Positions 1-9,252 are shown, numbered from the stretch's first letter. The stretch is 64,000 bases of DNA from Halopiger goleimassiliensis (GCF_000455345.1 NZ_HG315690.1:2245360-2309359), one strand, 5' to 3'. Program-made: numbers and translations. The notes: generated by a model not told the origin, from the letters alone.

Positions 1-239
1 GCGTCGGACCGTTCCGATTCGCCGTCGTCGGTCTCCGGTTCGTCGTCGGTCTCCGCATTCGTCTCCGGCTCAGGTTCGTCGCTTTCGGATTCGTCGGTGC
101 TATCACCGTTCCCGCTCCCAGTTCCGTTTCCGTCCCCATTCCCGGTGCCGTTGCCGTTACCGTCTTCACCGCCGGCACAGCCCGCGAGGACACTCGTGAG
201 TGCAACGCCGCTACCGAGCAGTAGCGTTCGACGATTCAT
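1..239 (-). CDS. Tat-type lipoprotein, N-terminal part only
   Basis: The gene starts at ATG 239 and runs off the left edge of the window. The first residues are MNRRTLLLGSGVAL, with a twin-arginine-like RR and a hydrophobic stretch. A lipobox (LAGC) follows, so the protein is probably exported by Tat and lipid-anchored outside the membrane, as is common in haloarchaea. After the Cys there is a low-complexity linker rich in Gly/Asn, then in Glu/Asp/Thr/Ser, typical of a spacer between the lipid anchor and a folded domain. That domain is outside the window, so the function cannot be told. It is often a solute-binding or hypothetical protein in such cases. Confidence 0.8.
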   Translation of the reverse strand, partial: MNRRTLLLGSGVALTSVLAGCAGGEDGNGNGTGNGDGNGTGSGNGDSTDESESDEPEPETNAETDDEPETDDGESERSD

Positions 240-500
240 ACCAGAAGATTGTCCGTTTTTGTGATAAGACTGCCGGTACGAGTGATCAGTGACGGCTCCC
301 AACAGCCCGACTCTGGGTGAACTGCGAGTTACTGGGGTGGCTCGAGCGATCCGAGTTCGGAGTCGATTACACGGCCGGCCGAGCGGAGGCCAGCACAGGC
401 GGACAGTTCAGGTGCGATCCGCGGAAGTCAACGGCAAAGCGCGACGCGTGTGGCAGTCAGTAGGTCGCCTCACCGTCCAAAGTACCGGTTACTCGCACGA

Positions 501-959
501 CTATTCGCTTTTGACGATCGCGAACCAGAAGTCCTCGACGTCCTGGACGAACTGGATGAAATCCTCGGTCTCGACGGGTTTCTGGATGTAAGCGTCGGCT
601 TCGAACCCGTTCGATTTCACGATGTCCTCGCCGGCGTCGGAACTGGTCAGCACGATCACGGGAATGTCGCTCAGTGCGTCAGTGTGTTTCAGTTCTGCGA
701 GAACGTCGTCGCTGCTCGTACCGGGGAGCTGCGGCTCGAGCAGGACGAGATCCACCGCCGGAGCGGACTCGTATGGACTGCGCTGGTGGACGAAATCCAG
801 GGCTGCCTCGCCGTCGGAGACGGTGTGGACCGCGTTCGCGAGTTTCGCGTCCTGAAACGTCTCCTCGAAGAGTCGCGTGTCGCCGGGATTCGGTTCGACG
901 AGGAGAACGTCGATCACCTCGCCGACGTCGTCGTCACCCCCGTTTTCCATGGAAGCCAT
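501..959 (-). CDS. Orphan single-domain response regulator with Glu at the phospho-acceptor site
   Basis: This 152-residue protein is almost entirely one CheY-like receiver domain. An N-terminal VLLVEPNPGD motif stands where VLLVEDNPGD is usual, followed by LVLLEPQLPG, then VIVLTSSD, and the conserved Lys in AYIQKP. The family's phospho-accepting Asp (LLD) is replaced by Glu, and one of the acidic pair residues is Pro, so normal phosphorylation is doubtful. No output domain or histidine kinase gene is next to it. Start 959 is supported by a TATA-like GCTTTTAGCC about 27 bp upstream, consistent with a leaderless transcript. Haloarchaea carry many such stand-alone receivers; partners are unknown. 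Confidence 0.9.
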   Translation of the reverse strand: MASMENGGDDDVGEVIDVLLVEPNPGDTRLFEETFQDAKLANAVHTVSDGEAALDFVHQRSPYESAPAVDLVLLEPQLPGTSSDDVLAELKHTDALSDIPVIVLTSSDAGEDIVKSNGFEADAYIQKPVETEDFIQFVQDVEDFWFAIVKSE

Positions 960-1803
960 AGTTGTGCCTGAAGCCGCAAGGCTAAAAGCCCAACTTTCAC
1001 GATCCTGATATTGTCGTATACGGAGATAGCAATTCCTCGATTGATCGCAAGTAGAAGTGGCGGTGAGACGTAGTGCGGCATCGACGTAACGAATACGCTA
1101 GCTGATTCGTTTTGGGTGCCGTGAGTGACAAACTTCGAGGATTACAACGTACGGCGGACCCGACTGCCGGCCGCCGGTTGGCGATGATACGTCGCTCCAC
1201 TACCGAAATAATTTTCAGAGTACGAGCAAAATAAAAGCCCGACGGAAGCGGGATGACGGGGTTGGATTCACTACAGCACTCCGGTCGTTCGTCCTTTCGG
1301 GATGCCGTTCCTGCTCGGCGGCAGTGAGTCCCGACACCCCGAATGACATTCCCGATCGAAACAATTAATAGTAATAGTCAGTAATAATCGAGTGCCCATC
1401 CAGACGAGTTCGTCTGGAGGCATCCCCCACCCGCTTGTCATCCCATCCCCGCCCCAGCGAACGTCTGTGGCTGGGACCGACAGATGGCGAGGCTCCCCCC
1501 ACCCCTCGTCATCGGATCGCAGTGCCAATGTGATCGAGCCACGAACGGAACGCGGACTCATCGATCGTCGATCGTTCCGCGCCGCCGGTTCTGATACCGT
1601 ACCGCCAGCAAGCGACCGGACGCGATGTCCGGCGGCAGCGGAGTTCGATCGGAACGATCGCTATCGTCACTGTCATACCGGTATCGCTGTCCGTTCGGAC
1701 CGCCTAAATCCCCTCTTCCGCCGCTTGAACTGCGTGAACAGTAATTGTTGTTGACGGACGTGGGTGAACTATTTGGTGACCGGTGGTGGGGTGACCAACA
1801 CGC
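960..1803. other. Intergenic region without a recognised gene
   Basis: These 844 bases lie between two divergently arranged genes. Short open frames exist on both strands, but none shows haloarchaeal codon preference or a recognisable motif. There is an AT-rich patch near 1365-1390 and another near 1205-1235 that could serve as promoters. I see no tRNA, repeat or clear transposon end. Confidence 0.5.
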
Positions 1804-2562
1804 GTGACGGTCGCTACGCTCGTCGAACGCTGTCTCTCCGTGCTGGGTTATCCAGCGGTGACACGCCATCTCCTCAACCGGTTCGGCGACCGGACGACGC
1901 TCGAGGTCGCGTCCTCGGCCCGACTCGCGAGAGGGTGTCTGTTGCGCGGCCGGGTCGACCTCGCGCCGCGAACGCGAGTGAGCCGCGGCTGTGTACTCAA
2001 CGGCGACGTGACGGTCGGTCGCGGGACGAACCTCGAGCCCGATTGCGAGGTCGTCGGCGACGTGTCGTTCGGCAACTACTGTGCGATCGCACGGGAGAGC
2101 ACCTTCCAGGAGCACAACCACCCGACTGACCGGGCGTCGCTGCAGTATCGGTTCTACGACGAGGTGCTCGACAGCGACCTCGAGTCCTCCTCCAAGGGGC
2201 CGATCGAGGTCGGCAGCGACGTCTGGATCGGCGCTCGAGCGACGATCCTCTCGGGGGTCACGGTCGGCCACGGCGCGGTCGTCGGGGCCGGTGCCGTCGT
2301 CACGGACGACGTCGAACCGTACGCGGTCGTCGCCGGCGTTCCGGCCGAACGGGTCAGGTGGCGGTTTCCGCCGGCGATACGCGAGCGATTGCTCGAGGTG
2401 GCGTGGTGGGAGCGGGACGAGGAGACGCTCCGAGCCCACCGGGACTTTTTCGAACGGGAACTGACCGATCCCGCGGACGTGCCAGCGTTCGATCGGCGTT
2501 CCGGGCGATCAACCGAGGGCGCTGATCACCGGACTCGCGCTCCAGGCGAAGTTCCCTCGTGA
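1804..2562 (+). CDS. Left-handed beta-helix (hexapeptide) acyltransferase
   Basis: A 252-residue protein with repeated hexapeptides of the [LIV]-G-x4 kind across residues 40-185 (for example [12 protein letters not shown] and the stretch around [12 protein letters not shown]). This is typical of the trimeric O-acetyltransferase family (CatB/maltose acetyltransferase/colanic acid acetyltransferase type). A His-containing loop (FQEHNHPT) lies at the position of the catalytic loop, and [19 protein letters not shown] is the family's usual C-terminal hallmark. The acceptor substrate cannot be predicted; sugars of surface polysaccharides or small molecules are likely. The start is GTG at 1804. The extra C-terminal 50 residues are charged and not part of the fold. 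Confidence 0.88.
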   Translation: MTVATLVERCLSVLGYPAVTRHLLNRFGDRTTLEVASSARLARGCLLRGRVDLAPRTRVSRGCVLNGDVTVGRGTNLEPDCEVVGDVSFGNYCAIARESTFQEHNHPTDRASLQYRFYDEVLDSDLESSSKGPIEVGSDVWIGARATILSGVTVGHGAVVGAGAVVTDDVEPYAVVAGVPAERVRWRFPPAIRERLLEVAWWERDEETLRAHRDFFERELTDPADVPAFDRRSGRSTEGADHRTRAPGEVPS

Positions 2563-2571
2563 CGCCGATCC

Positions 2572-3276
2572 TCAGTACAGCGCGGAGAGTCCCAGCAGAA
2601 CCGCGACGCCGAGAACGACCCAGTCGACCCCTGCGAACGAGAGGCGGGGCAGCGTCGGGTTCCACGCGAAACACCGTGCCTGGAGGGCGAGAGAGAGCCG
2701 ATCCGCGCGATCGAACGTTCGCGAGAGGGCGAGGAGGCCGACCGTCGTCGTCCGATCGACGACGCTGCGTTCGGAGCCGAGTCGGGCAGCCAACGCCTCG
2801 CGGATGCGTCGGACGTCCGCCCAGAGAACGGGGAGAAAACGGAAGACGAGTGCGATGCCGATCCCCAGGGCCTGTCCCGGCTTCCCTGGAATCGTTCGCT
2901 GGATGGCGGCCCGGGACGCCCGAACGGGCGTCGAGCGGACGTAGGCAGCGCTGACCAGCAGAACGAGGAGCACCCGGTAGCTCGCGCGGGTGGAAGCGAG
3001 TCCGTCGGCGACGTCGATCCACGGCGGTCCCAGCGTGAGGGCCGCGACGATCGGCGCAACCGCGAGGATCGCGATCGCGTACCGGTACGCGTACAGCGCC
3101 GACAGCGGCGGAACCCGTGCCGCGGCGAGCAACGCGGCTGCGATCCCCGTGAGCGCGAGCAACGCTCGCGGACTCGTGTGGGCCAGCGCCGTGGCTGCGA
3201 ACCCGATCTGCACTGCGAGTTTCGACCGGGGATCGAGGCGGTGAGCGAGCGTGTCGTCGGGTTCGTAGGCGAGCAT
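2572..3276 (-). CDS. ecfT: ECF transporter transmembrane subunit EcfT (BioN/CbiQ-type)
   Basis: A 234-residue membrane protein with about five hydrophobic segments. It has a conserved N-terminal motif (HRLDPRSKL) and the two charged cytoplasmic helices typical of EcfT, including ALAARLGS, which couple to the ATPase. It forms the energising core of a biotin ECF importer with the ATPase and BioY encoded upstream. I chose ATG 3276, which lies 7 bp after the ecfA stop. A longer frame up to 3378 would overlap ecfA and lacks family similarity. The three genes are packed in the order bioY-ecfA-ecfT on the minus strand and are very likely one operon. Confidence 0.9.
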   Translation of the reverse strand: MLAYEPDDTLAHRLDPRSKLAVQIGFAATALAHTSPRALLALTGIAAALLAAARVPPLSALYAYRYAIAILAVAPIVAALTLGPPWIDVADGLASTRASYRVLLVLLVSAAYVRSTPVRASRAAIQRTIPGKPGQALGIGIALVFRFLPVLWADVRRIREALAARLGSERSVVDRTTTVGLLALSRTFDRADRLSLALQARCFAWNPTLPRLSFAGVDWVVLGVAVLLGLSALY

Positions 3277-3283
3277 CGGCAGA

Positions 3284-4000
3284 TCAGGTAGGTCGGGTAT
3301 CCCGGGGAACGCGAACCGCCAGTTCCTCGAGTTCCTCGAGCGCCCGGTCGGGCGCGTCGTCGAGCACGACGCGGCCATCCGCCATCGCGATCACGCGATC
3401 GGCCAGCCCCAGCACGTCCCGGAGGTCGTGAGTCGCGAGGACGATGCCGGTCCCGTCGGCTGCGAGCGCCTCGAGGCGCGAGAGCACCGACCGACGCGCC
3501 GGGTCGTCCAGCCCGGTGAACGGTTCGTCGAGCACGAGGTGCGAGGGGTCCATCGCGAGCGCGCCCGCGATGGCCACCCGGGCCTGCTCCCCGCCCGAGA
3601 GGCGGTCGATGCGATCGTCCGCGCGGCCCTCCATGTTGACTGCCGCGAGCGCCTCCGCGACGCGCCGGTCGATCGTCTCACGTTCGAGGCCGAGGTTCTC
3701 GGGACCGAACGCGACGTCCTCGCCCACCGTGGCCGCGACGAACTGGTCGCGCGGGTGCTGAAAGACCATGCCGACGGCCGAGCGCGCGGCGACCAGATCC
3801 TCGGCGGCGGGCGTGTCGTCGACCAGAACGGTCCCCTCGTCTGGCGTCAGCAGGCCGTTGCAGTGGCGCAACAGCGTGGTCTTGCCGCTGCCGTTCGCGC
3901 CCGCGAGCAACACGACTTCGCCGTCGTCGATCGTCAGGGAGACGTCCTCGAGGACGGGCACGTCGTCGAACGCGTAGGAAACCGACCGGAACTCGATCAT
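3284..4000 (-). CDS. ecfA: ECF transporter ATPase subunit EcfA (BioM/CbiO-type)
   Basis: A 238-residue ABC ATPase. Visible motifs are Walker A (AGANGSGKTT), the Q-loop (MVFQHPRDQF), the signature LSGGEQARVAI, Walker B (LVLDEPFTGLD) and the switch His (ATHDL). It powers substrate uptake together with EcfT (downstream) and the S-component BioY (upstream). The ATG at 4000 overlaps the bioY stop in an ATGA arrangement, implying translational coupling. Only one ATPase gene is present, so the transporter probably uses a homodimer, as in BioMNY systems. Confidence 0.94.
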   Translation of the reverse strand: MIEFRSVSYAFDDVPVLEDVSLTIDDGEVVLLAGANGSGKTTLLRHCNGLLTPDEGTVLVDDTPAAEDLVAARSAVGMVFQHPRDQFVAATVGEDVAFGPENLGLERETIDRRVAEALAAVNMEGRADDRIDRLSGGEQARVAIAGALAMDPSHLVLDEPFTGLDDPARRSVLSRLEALAADGTGIVLATHDLRDVLGLADRVIAMADGRVVLDDAPDRALEELEELAVRVPRDTRPT

Positions 4001-4593
4001 CAGCCCGATTCGTCGACGCCGACCGGTTGGATTCGGGCCGTCCGGACGATGGCGACGGCTGCGACCATCTTCAGCAGATCGCCGGGGATGAGCGGTGCGG
4101 CGACGACCGTGAACGCCTCGGTGAGGGTCGTCTCGGTCACCACCGCGAACCAGGTGAAGCCGGCGAGGTAGACGACGATGGTCGCCATCACCAGTCCCGC
4201 GAGAACGACGGGAACGGACACGTTCGCGGGGTCGCGGAGGTCCGTCCCGCGGTGGACGGCCACGCCGACGTGCAACGCGCCGACCGGGAACGACCAGAGG
4301 AACCCGCCGGTCTGTCCTAGCAGCACGCCGATACCGGTTTCAGTACCGGAGAACACCGGCGCACCGGCCGCTCCGGCGGCCAGGTAGATCACCATCGAGA
4401 TCGGTCCCCAGACCGGGCCGAGGTAGAGCCCGGCCAGGAAGACGACGAGCATCTGTAGCGTCCCGGGAACCGCGGAGATCGGAATCTCGATCGGCGCTGT
4501 CGCCCCCATCAGCGCCGCGACCAGCGCCGCGCGAGCGAACTGCCGGACGACGGCGTCGTCGACGAGTTCCACGTCGGACCGTTCGGTTGCCAT
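4000..4593 (-). CDS. bioY: BioY, biotin-binding S-component of an ECF transporter
   Basis: A 197-residue integral membrane protein with about six hydrophobic segments and the BioY-family signature around VPGTLQMLVVFLAGLYLG and YLAAGAAGAPVFSG. It captures biotin at the cell surface and hands it through the EcfA-EcfT module encoded next to it. The start is taken as ATG 4593 because the family N-terminus begins here; the open frame upstream to 4779 is not conserved-looking. An inverted repeat resembling the BirA operator lies 14 bp upstream, suggesting biotin-dependent repression of the whole operon. Confidence 0.93.
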   Translation of the reverse strand: MATERSDVELVDDAVVRQFARAALVAALMGATAPIEIPISAVPGTLQMLVVFLAGLYLGPVWGPISMVIYLAAGAAGAPVFSGTETGIGVLLGQTGGFLWSFPVGALHVGVAVHRGTDLRDPANVSVPVVLAGLVMATIVVYLAGFTWFAVVTETTLTEAFTVVAAPLIPGDLLKMVAAVAIVRTARIQPVGVDESG

Positions 4594-4606
4594 GCGTTCG
4601 GCTGGT

Positions 4607-4638
4607 CCGTAAACCCGATTCAAAACTTCGGTTTTCGA
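4607..4638 (-). promoter_or_regulatory. Putative BirA-type biotin operator overlapping the bioY promoter
   Basis: On the plus strand, CCGTAAACC (4607-4615) is followed by 14 bases and then GGTTTTCGA (4630-4638). The published BirA signal in bacteria and archaea is TTGTAAACC, a 14/15-base spacer, then GGTTTACAA. Each half here matches 7 of 9 positions and the spacer is 14. The site covers the TTTTGAA stretch about 26-34 bp upstream of the bioY ATG, where a TATA box would sit, so binding there would block transcription. Recognition is inferred from sequence only. Confidence 0.6.
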
Positions 4639-5010
4639 ATGCGCGACTCGAGCGACCGGATGCCCGACGCGCGACCACCGCGTGGAAAGCGATCGATTCC
4701 TCCCAGCACGACTGGCTTTCGGTCGATCCGAATCGAACGGGCCGGTAATCGATCGATATCCGAGTTCGTCGACGGACACCGTTTCAGACGGCCGTACACG
4801 AGGCGGTAATCCCGGCTTGTATCCGACAGCTAACCGTAACGACCGGCGCGCTTAAGCGTCGATTCGGTCCGGTGATGAGAGACGTATGCGAGCCAGGAGC
4901 ACGTCGGACGGATCACCGGGGGACTGGAGAATCGCGTGGCAGGGCGCTACGATCGGCGGTCGCCAGCGCTGGAACTCGCCGATTGTGAACCACCGAACGA
5001 GGGCGAGACG
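4639..5010. other. Intergenic region between bioY and the large repeat-protein gene
   Basis: No coding frame is convincing here. A TATA-like GCGCTTAAGCG near 4847-4857 on the plus strand could drive the large downstream gene, which would then have a leader of roughly 130 nt. No other element is recognised. Confidence 0.4.
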
Positions 5011-8000
5011 ATGAGCCGCGGGTGGTTCGGCACAGCGGTCGTCGCTGCAGTGATCGTTACGAGCGTCGTCGCCCTCCCGCTTCTCGGGGGCGGATTCTCC
5101 GGGATCGGCGACGGCGACGCCGGGACCGTCGAGGCCGACGGGGGCCTCGGGAGCGGCTTCCAAGAGGCTGCAAGCGAGCGGGCCAATGACGCCGTCGAAC
5201 CGACGGCGGTCGTACCGGCGGAGCTGGTCTCGCTCGAGGCTCCGGAGCGGACGGGCCGTGAGACCGCGGTCGGTGCGGGACAGGACGACGGTTCCCAAAC
5301 CGACGCTCACGCATCACTCGCCCAGGAGGACCCCGACCTCGCTGATGCGATCGAGGCGGGCGTCAACGACGGGATCGACGTCCTCCAGTCCCAGGGCGTC
5401 GAGGTGAGCCAGGAACAGCGCGCCGCGGCGCTCGAGGGAGCGAGCGAGTCGGTCGTCCAGCACCAGGCGGCGTCGGTCGAACAGGTGCAGTCGGCGACTG
5501 CGGGCGCGGTACAGGGGACGCTGCTCCAGGAGCAACGCGTCGACGTCGAGCAGGTGCAGGCTGCGGTCGGCGGTGCGACCGACGGCGCGCTCGGGCAACA
5601 CCAGGTGGCCGACGCGACCCACCTGCAACACGCCGCGAAGGGTGCGGCGTACGGCGCGCTCGAGCAGGAACAGCGCGTGACCGTCGAACAGATTCAGGTC
5701 GCGACGAGAGGGGCGGCAGCTGGTGCCGCGTCGCAAGCCGGCCAGGCCGGCGTCGAGCACAAGTCGGCGATCAGGGAAGCGGCCACGGGCGCGGCCTACG
5801 GCGCGCTCGAGGGCGAAATGGCGCTGACGGGAGAACAGCGCCAGCGCGTGACCGTCGAGCAGGTCCAGCACGCAGCGGCCGGCGGCGCGGCCGGGACGCT
5901 CGCGGAGAAAGGCAGTGACGCTGACTCCGAGGCTGACCAGCGACAGGACGCAGACGCCAAACAGATCCAGCTGGCCGCGAAGGGCGCGGCCAAGGGGTCG
6001 CTCGACCAGCGCCAGGGGGTGACGGTCGAGCAGACCCAGTCCGCGGCCTGGGGCGCGGGAGCCGGCGTCGTCAAGGGGATCCAGTCGGTCGAGATCGAAC
6101 AGGAACAGCGCGTCTCGAGCGGCGTCGTCACGGCGGCCGCCCACGGCGGCGCGAAGGGGGCGATCACCGCGGGGCAGAGCCAGGAGGCGAGCGTCGAGCA
6201 GATCCAAGGGGCCGCCGACGGGGCTGCCTTCGGCTCGCTCGTCCAGCACCAGGAGGTTTCGATCACCCAGGTCCAGCACGCGGCGATCGGCTCCGCGAAG
6301 GGGGCCGTGGAGACGGCGGTCCAGGAACAGGTCGTCGAGATCGAACAGATTCAGGCCGCCTCGGCGGGTGCCGGCCAGGGGACCGTCACCCAGACGCAGG
6401 TCGTCGACGTGACGCAGGTCCAGTCCCTCGCCCGCGGCGGTGCGAGCGGGGCGCTGACCCAGCACCAGACGGCGACGGTCGAACAGATCCAGACGGCCGC
6501 ACTGAGCGCCTGCCAGGAGACCGCCCGCGTCGTGCAGGACCAGCGGATCAGCGTCACGCAGCTCCAGACCGTGACCAGCGGGACGGCCGCCGACGCGGCC
6601 GGCTACGCCGCGGCCGAGGGCGTCACCGATCGGACGGAGATCGTCCAGCGGGTCGAGATCGAAATCGTCCAGCGCATCGAGGAGATCGACGAGCGCGAGG
6701 GGACGGCGTCGATCACGTTCTCCGATCAGGAGAGCGACGGCGAGACGGTCGTCGTCGACGACGTCGAACTCTCCGAGGGCGGCTTCGTCGCAATCTACGA
6801 CGGCGTCGCGGCCGCGCTCGAGCCGACCGACGTCAGGGGCGTCTCGAGCTACCTCGAGCCCGGCGACCGCGCCGATCTCGAGATCGAACTCGACGAGCCG
6901 CTCGAAGAGAGCGGGCCACTCGTGGCCGCCGTCCACCACGATACGACCGGCGACGAGACGTTCCAGTACGTCGAGACTAACGGCCTCGAGGACGACCCCT
7001 ACGTGACCGAGCGCGGTACGCCCGTAGCCGATAGCGCCGTCGTCACCCTCGACGCCGAACCAGCCGAACCGGAAGCGACGCTGACCGTCAGCGATCAGAC
7101 CGGTGATGGCGAGACCCTGCTCGTCGAGGAGGCGAGCGCGACGACCCAGTACGTCCTCTCGGCCGAATACGACGGCGACCGCAGCGACAGCGAGCCGTTC
7201 GACGCGAACGAATCCGTCGACGCGTTCGAACTCGATCTCGACCCGCCGCTCGAGGAGGACGCAACCGTCGACGTCTCGGTCCGCGACGCGGGCACGGACG
7301 AGGTGCTCGAGAACGAGTCGCTCGAGTACGCCCTCGAGCAAGCACCGACCGATCCCGAGGCGACGCTGACCGTCAGCGACCAGACGGGTACCGGCGAGTC
7401 GGTCCTCGTCGACGAGGCCAGCGCGACGGTTCCCTACGCCGTCGTCGTCCAGGCCCCGGACGGGGAGCTGATCGGTGAGAGCGTCCCCTTCGAAGCCGAC
7501 GAGACGGTCGAAAACGTCTCGGTCGGGCTCGATCCCGCGCTCGAGGAGAACGCCACGCTCGAGGTCTCCGTCATCTCGATGGGCGACGGCGACGCACCCG
7601 ATGGAGACGAGGCTCTGCCGGTCGCGGACGGCCAGATCGACGCTGACGACGATGCGGCGGCCGGGGACGGAGAGGTGCCGCCCGAGGGAACGGTCCTGGC
7701 CAGCGAGACGATCGAGTACGCGGTCGAGGGAGACACGTTCGAGGTCGCGTTCCCCACCTGCCAGCGCGGGGAGATCAGCGGCACCTTCGGGGACGGCGAC
7801 TCGGTGATCGTCGGCACCGGCTTCTACGAATCCGGCGGCTACGGCAACACGATGGGCGAGTACGGGATGACCGTCGGCGACGACGTCTCGGCTCCGCTCG
7901 AGGGGACCATCGTCTTCGAGGTCGGCGAGGCGTTCGACGTCGAGGAGACCGACGAGGGCGCGTTCGTCGAGGTGCCGCCCGGCGACTTCGGCGCGGCGAT

Positions 8001-9174
8001 CACCGGCATCGTCTCGCCCGAGGCGACGCCCGGATCGATGGACTACCCGAACCCCAACACCAGCGACTGTCTCGAGGAGGTCCGGCCCGAACTACCGACG
8101 ATCGACGTCGAGGAGATCGAACCGCTCGAGAACGGCGTCGAGGGCGCGACCGACGACGCCATCGACGTCACGTTCGGCTACGAGAACCCCAACGACGCCG
8201 AACTGCTCGTCGACAGCCAGTTCGTCGAGGGCACGGTCGACGCGGAACCGATCGACGCCCTCGAACCCGGCGAGGGCGAGTTCACCGTCACCTGGACGCC
8301 CGAAACTGGCGACGAGCGACTCGTCTGGGCGGTCGATATGGACCAGTACGACTACGACGAGGTGCTGACGGCCGCGACGCCACCCGCCGAAGAGATCGAT
8401 CCCACGGAACCCGCGGAGTTCACCGCCGAGATCCTCGAGACGAACAGCCCCGTCACGCAGGGCGACGCACTGACTGTCGAGACCGAGATCGCGAACGTCG
8501 GCGGCGAGGCGGACACCCAGTCCGTCGAGTTGGCGATCGACGGCGACGTGCGCGACGCGACCGACGTGACGCTCGAGCCCGAGGAGAGCGAAACGGTGGA
8601 GATGACCGCCGAGACCGACGATCTCGAGCCCGGCGAGTACCCGATCGCGGTCGCGACGGCGAACGTCACCGCCGAGACGACAGCGACGATCGAACCGCTC
8701 GAGGAGGACGGCGAGTTCGCCATCGTCGACCTCTCCGGGCCGCCGACCGCCATCGCCGGCCAGGAGGTGACCCTCGCCGTCACCCTCACGAACGAGGGCG
8801 GCGCGGACGAACAACCAGTCACCTACAGCGTCGACGGCGAGGTGCTCGCAGAGGAGTCCGTCGCGCTCGAACCCGGCGCGTTCACGACGCTCACCTTCTC
8901 CTCGACGCTGCCGCCCGGCGAGTCGACCCACACCGTCGCGACCGACGCCGACGAAGCGTCGACGACGATCACCGGACTCGAGGTGCCCGGGACGGACGCG
9001 GCCGACGACGGAGACGGAGCTACCGACGACGGCGAAACCGAGACGGGAGTCGGTAGCGACGACTCGAGCGCAGGAAACGCCGCCGACACGAGCGACGGCA
9101 CCGACGATGGCGTCGCGGCCGGATCGACCGACGAGACGGACAGCCAGGGCGACGCGAACGCCACCGCTGGCTGA
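5011..9174 (+). CDS. Large secreted protein: 23-residue Gln/Ala repeats, beta domains and an acidic tail
   Basis: A 1387-residue protein with one N-terminal hydrophobic segment (WFGTAVVAAVIVTSVVALPL), a signal peptide or membrane anchor. Residues about 130-540 hold some 14 imperfect repeats, most exactly 23 residues long, with a core like VEQVQ-AA-GAA-GAL-Q-Q. Next come three repeats beginning with a TVSDQTGDGET-like strand, resembling the haloarchaeal DUF7282-type beta domain. Around 1130-1310 are two CARDB-like adhesion modules (starting near TNSPVTQGDALTVE and GPPTAIAGQEVTLAV). The last 60 residues are Asp/Thr/Ser-rich without a C-terminal membrane segment. ATG 5011 is preferred to an upstream GTG at 4936 because it directly precedes the hydrophobic segment. 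A cell-surface structural or adhesive role is inferred. Confidence 0.85.
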   Translation: MSRGWFGTAVVAAVIVTSVVALPLLGGGFSGIGDGDAGTVEADGGLGSGFQEAASERANDAVEPTAVVPAELVSLEAPERTGRETAVGAGQDDGSQTDAHASLAQEDPDLADAIEAGVNDGIDVLQSQGVEVSQEQRAAALEGASESVVQHQAASVEQVQSATAGAVQGTLLQEQRVDVEQVQAAVGGATDGALGQHQVADATHLQHAAKGAAYGALEQEQRVTVEQIQVATRGAAAGAASQAGQAGVEHKSAIREAATGAAYGALEGEMALTGEQRQRVTVEQVQHAAAGGAAGTLAEKGSDADSEADQRQDADAKQIQLAAKGAAKGSLDQRQGVTVEQTQSAAWGAGAGVVKGIQSVEIEQEQRVSSGVVTAAAHGGAKGAITAGQSQEASVEQIQGAADGAAFGSLVQHQEVSITQVQHAAIGSAKGAVETAVQEQVVEIEQIQAASAGAGQGTVTQTQVVDVTQVQSLARGGASGALTQHQTATVEQIQTAALSACQETARVVQDQRISVTQLQTVTSGTAADAAGYAAAEGVTDRTEIVQRVEIEIVQRIEEIDEREGTASITFSDQESDGETVVVDDVELSEGGFVAIYDGVAAALEPTDVRGVSSYLEPGDRADLEIELDEPLEESGPLVAAVHHDTTGDETFQYVETNGLEDDPYVTERGTPVADSAVVTLDAEPAEPEATLTVSDQTGDGETLLVEEASATTQYVLSAEYDGDRSDSEPFDANESVDAFELDLDPPLEEDATVDVSVRDAGTDEVLENESLEYALEQAPTDPEATLTVSDQTGTGESVLVDEASATVPYAVVVQAPDGELIGESVPFEADETVENVSVGLDPALEENATLEVSVISMGDGDAPDGDEALPVADGQIDADDDAAAGDGEVPPEGTVLASETIEYAVEGDTFEVAFPTCQRGEISGTFGDGDSVIVGTGFYESGGYGNTMGEYGMTVGDDVSAPLEGTIVFEVGEAFDVEETDEGAFVEVPPGDFGAAITGIVSPEATPGSMDYPNPNTSDCLEEVRPELPTIDVEEIEPLENGVEGATDDAIDVTFGYENPNDAELLVDSQFVEGTVDAEPIDALEPGEGEFTVTWTPETGDERLVWAVDMDQYDYDEVLTAATPPAEEIDPTEPAEFTAEILETNSPVTQGDALTVETEIANVGGEADTQSVELAIDGDVRDATDVTLEPEESETVEMTAETDDLEPGEYPIAVATANVTAETTATIEPLEEDGEFAIVDLSGPPTAIAGQEVTLAVTLTNEGGADEQPVTYSVDGEVLAEESVALEPGAFTTLTFSSTLPPGESTHTVATDADEASTTITGLEVPGTDAADDGDGATDDGETETGVGSDDSSAGNAADTSDGTDDGVAAGSTDETDSQGDANATAG
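5410..6620 (+). repeat. Tandem imperfect 69-bp repeats encoding 23-residue Gln/Ala units
   Basis: The coding stretch contains about 14 units. Seven of them keep an exact spacing of 23 codons between successive V/I-x-Q-x-Q motifs, and several longer units contain small insertions. The DNA copies have diverged, so this is an old expansion rather than recent slippage. The motif places Gln at fixed spacing and small residues between them, which suggests a regular solenoid or paired helices. Confidence 0.8.
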
Positions 9175-9252
9175 GCGGCGAGTTACGGAAGAAGTCGGTA
9201 CGCTCGAGACGAGCGATCGAAAACGGTCGATCCACTCCTCTGTGGACGAGTC

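Noticed and set aside
1558-2439. A 293-residue Arg-rich frame on the minus strand
   Set aside because: It overlaps the hexapeptide acyltransferase on the other strand and has no protein-like pattern.
4936-5010. A GTG start at 4936 for the large repeat protein
   Set aside because: The extra 25 residues are charged and precede the signal segment, and no promoter is suitably placed; ATG 5011 is the better start.
5314-7341. A 675-residue open frame on the minus strand
   Set aside because: It is the antisense of the repeat-protein gene. Its composition (Arg/Leu/Asp-rich repeats) is what the GC-rich coding strand gives in reverse, and it has no promoter or family similarity.
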